A DNA stretch of 64,000 nt from assembly GCA_964540765.1 (NCBI GenBank), contig CAZINW010000005.1:25699-89698 (forward strand), read 5' to 3'. The notes under the pieces were generated by a model. That model had not been told where the DNA came from. It worked only from the letters and a program-made list of their open reading frames with translations, and did no database searches. Origin of the DNA: CAZJLN01 sp964540765. GTDB taxonomy: Bacteria; Chloroflexota; Anaerolineae; Anaerolineales; Anaerolineaceae. A program made the translations under genes and the position numbers. Below, in pieces: positions 62,818 to 64,000 of this stretch (positions are counted from its first letter, which is position 1; the number at the start of each line of letters is the position of its first letter).

Positions 62818-64000
62818 TTACAACTCAATTTCTCCGTTCATAAATTTTGGTAATAAGGTCTCACGGATTGTTGAGAGGGTAGTAGATTCATATTGAGCAT
62901 TAATTAATTGTTTATAATAATCACTTACAATATCATTATATAGATGCATTATTCCATCTTCTGGAATTATTACTTCAATATTCAATATTTCCTGCGGATT
63001 AATCCTTTGGTGACTACCACTCGTGCCAGAAGCCCTAGATTTCATCGTATCTTGAATAAATTGTTGAGAGAAAAGGTTCACAGCAAAAGCATAGAAATAT
63101 CGTTTCTTTGGTACAAGTACCTGAAATTCTGTAGAACAAATACTTTTTAGTTCATCAACATCATTTATAGGCCAGATCCTTGGAATTCTTGGATTCAATT
63201 TAGAAACAAGAATGGAATTGCTTTTGACCTTAAATTTATTACTTAAGATTGATTCCCCAGTTTCAATAGATGGTGTACGTCCATTATCAAATGCCGGAAT
63301 ACTGTAATGAAAAAAATCAACATTGGGTGTTCTAAATGGGGTAACATTTTCATGGAATAAATCGAGAATATCTCCAATTGTGCCCACTTTCCACTCCTTT
63401 GGAATCAACCCTAATTCGCTCTCGATCATTTCACCGGTTGCGCCGGGGAAGTTGAAATCGACAAACCACTCCTTGAAAATGGTCTGGGCAATGGCTTCGA
63501 GAGTGGCATTGGTCTGACGGTTGAGCTCGATCTTGTCATCCAGCGCGGAGAGGATCTCAGCGATGCGTCGTTGGGCTTTTTCATCGTCAGGAATCACCAT
63601 TTCCAAATCAGATAAAACTTCAGGACGAAATGCAGGGAAAGTTGTTGTAGAAGTTTCCGCTATTCCATTGAGATAATTAGTAATAGATTCTTGTGAAAGG
63701 TAATAAAAAAGAAATTCCGGATTAATACTTTTGGGGGTTATTACAGCAAATCCAGTTGAGGCAATTGTATTGGGTTTAGGATTTCGAATGAATCCAAAAT
63801 GCCTTTGTATAGGTCTTACAGTTGAAAGAATTGTGTCACCATGTTGGACGATTCGCTTAGCTCTGCTAGGTGCATCAATTAGTTTTAATCTTTGTAATGG
63901 ACTAAATTCATTTCCTGTAACTGAGGAAGTATCTATATTCGAAATTCCACGTCAACAACAATTTTACACCATTTTCACCCAAACCGGGTGAAACTTTTGG
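62818..64000 (-). CDS. hsdS: Type I restriction enzyme, S subunit (HsdS), incomplete
   Basis: C-terminal part and half of the first recognition domain. Readable leftward from about 63951: GISNIDTSSVTGNEF, GDTILSTVRP, STGFAVITP, FLFYYLSQE, then the central helix EMVIPDDEKAQRRIAEILSALDDKIEL and NATLEAIAQTIFKEWF, a second target domain (GLIPKEWKVGTIGD) and a C-terminal helix ETLLPKFMNGEIEL. In this frame a TGA occurs at 63952-63954, whereas the frame before it reads GENGVKLLLT, which would fit in front of RGISN. So either a one-base frameshift is present or the start is misread. The gene goes on beyond the window. Confidence 0.8.

Noticed and set aside
63731..63991. 86-residue plus-strand frame at the right edge
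   Set aside because: Antisense to the hsdS coding sequence.
1..64000. CRISPR array, tRNA, rRNA or prophage
   Set aside because: No regularly spaced repeats, no cloverleaf or rRNA sequence and no phage structural genes were seen; the integrase stands alone.

Overview
The window looks like a chromosomal segment of an anaerobic, heterotrophic, free-living bacterium. There is no rRNA or tRNA to place it. The mixture of families (Etf with a ferredoxin domain beside a GlcD-type dehydrogenase, tryptophanase, large sugar-acid and inositol clusters, ABC lipoprotein importers with a putative Cys lipobox) would fit an Anaerolineae-like Chloroflexota or a metagenomic relative. That assignment is an impression, not a proof.

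Layout. 1-3.8 kb (+): a damaged ABC export cluster (ATPase stub, permease fused to a peptidase-like domain, intact ATPase, VanZ-like protein). 4.1-8.5 kb (-): an operon for a MacB/FtsX-type ABC system with an exported CARDB-like protein and a Yip1-family protein. 8.6-32.3 kb (-): about 24 kb of genes running the same way. They encode two related AfuABC/Fbp-type importers (one with an ATPase, one without), an RpiR-family regulator, five HAD phosphatase domains (three of the four HAD proteins are fusions), two TIM-barrel epimerase-like proteins, two kinase/phosphomutase-like pairs, a PfkB kinase, a PiT phosphate transporter with its DUF47 partner, and an MBL hydrolase. 32.4-43.1 kb (+): a divergent catabolic cluster with a LacI regulator, a broken uxaE-like gene, two zinc dehydrogenases, a Gfo/Idh dehydrogenase, a creatininase-family hydrolase, a TIM-barrel epimerase, and a GlcD/EtfB/EtfA electron-transfer unit. 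43.2-58.2 kb: accessory and housekeeping genes, including an AAA/DUF4143 ATPase, LplA, a macro-domain/nicotinate phosphoribosyltransferase fusion with a nicotinamidase, a GH38/57-like protein, an AbiEii-like gene split by a small MITE-like insertion, an integrase and tryptophanase. 58.6-64 kb (-): a type I restriction locus (hsdR, a DUF3644 gene, hsdS running off the window).

How the parts may work together. The four enzymes at 35.0-39.3 kb match, family by family and partly in recalled sequence, the Thermotoga maritima inositol pathway (IolG, IolM, IolN, IolO), which is thought to be fed by inositol phosphate. The opposite strand carries what such a pathway would need for a phosphorylated substrate: importers of the family that includes hexose-phosphate transporters, many HAD phosphatases, and a phosphate permease. 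I infer one organophosphate (probably inositol-phosphate) utilisation island. Three leftward promoters share a near-identical palindromic element built around the -10 box, which would tie the half-islands into one regulon.

The most unusual single gene is 29203-31563: a HAD domain fused to a cofactor-independent phosphoglycerate mutase whose halves are in swapped order (circular permutation), with all metal ligands kept but one transferase-site Asp replaced by Ser.
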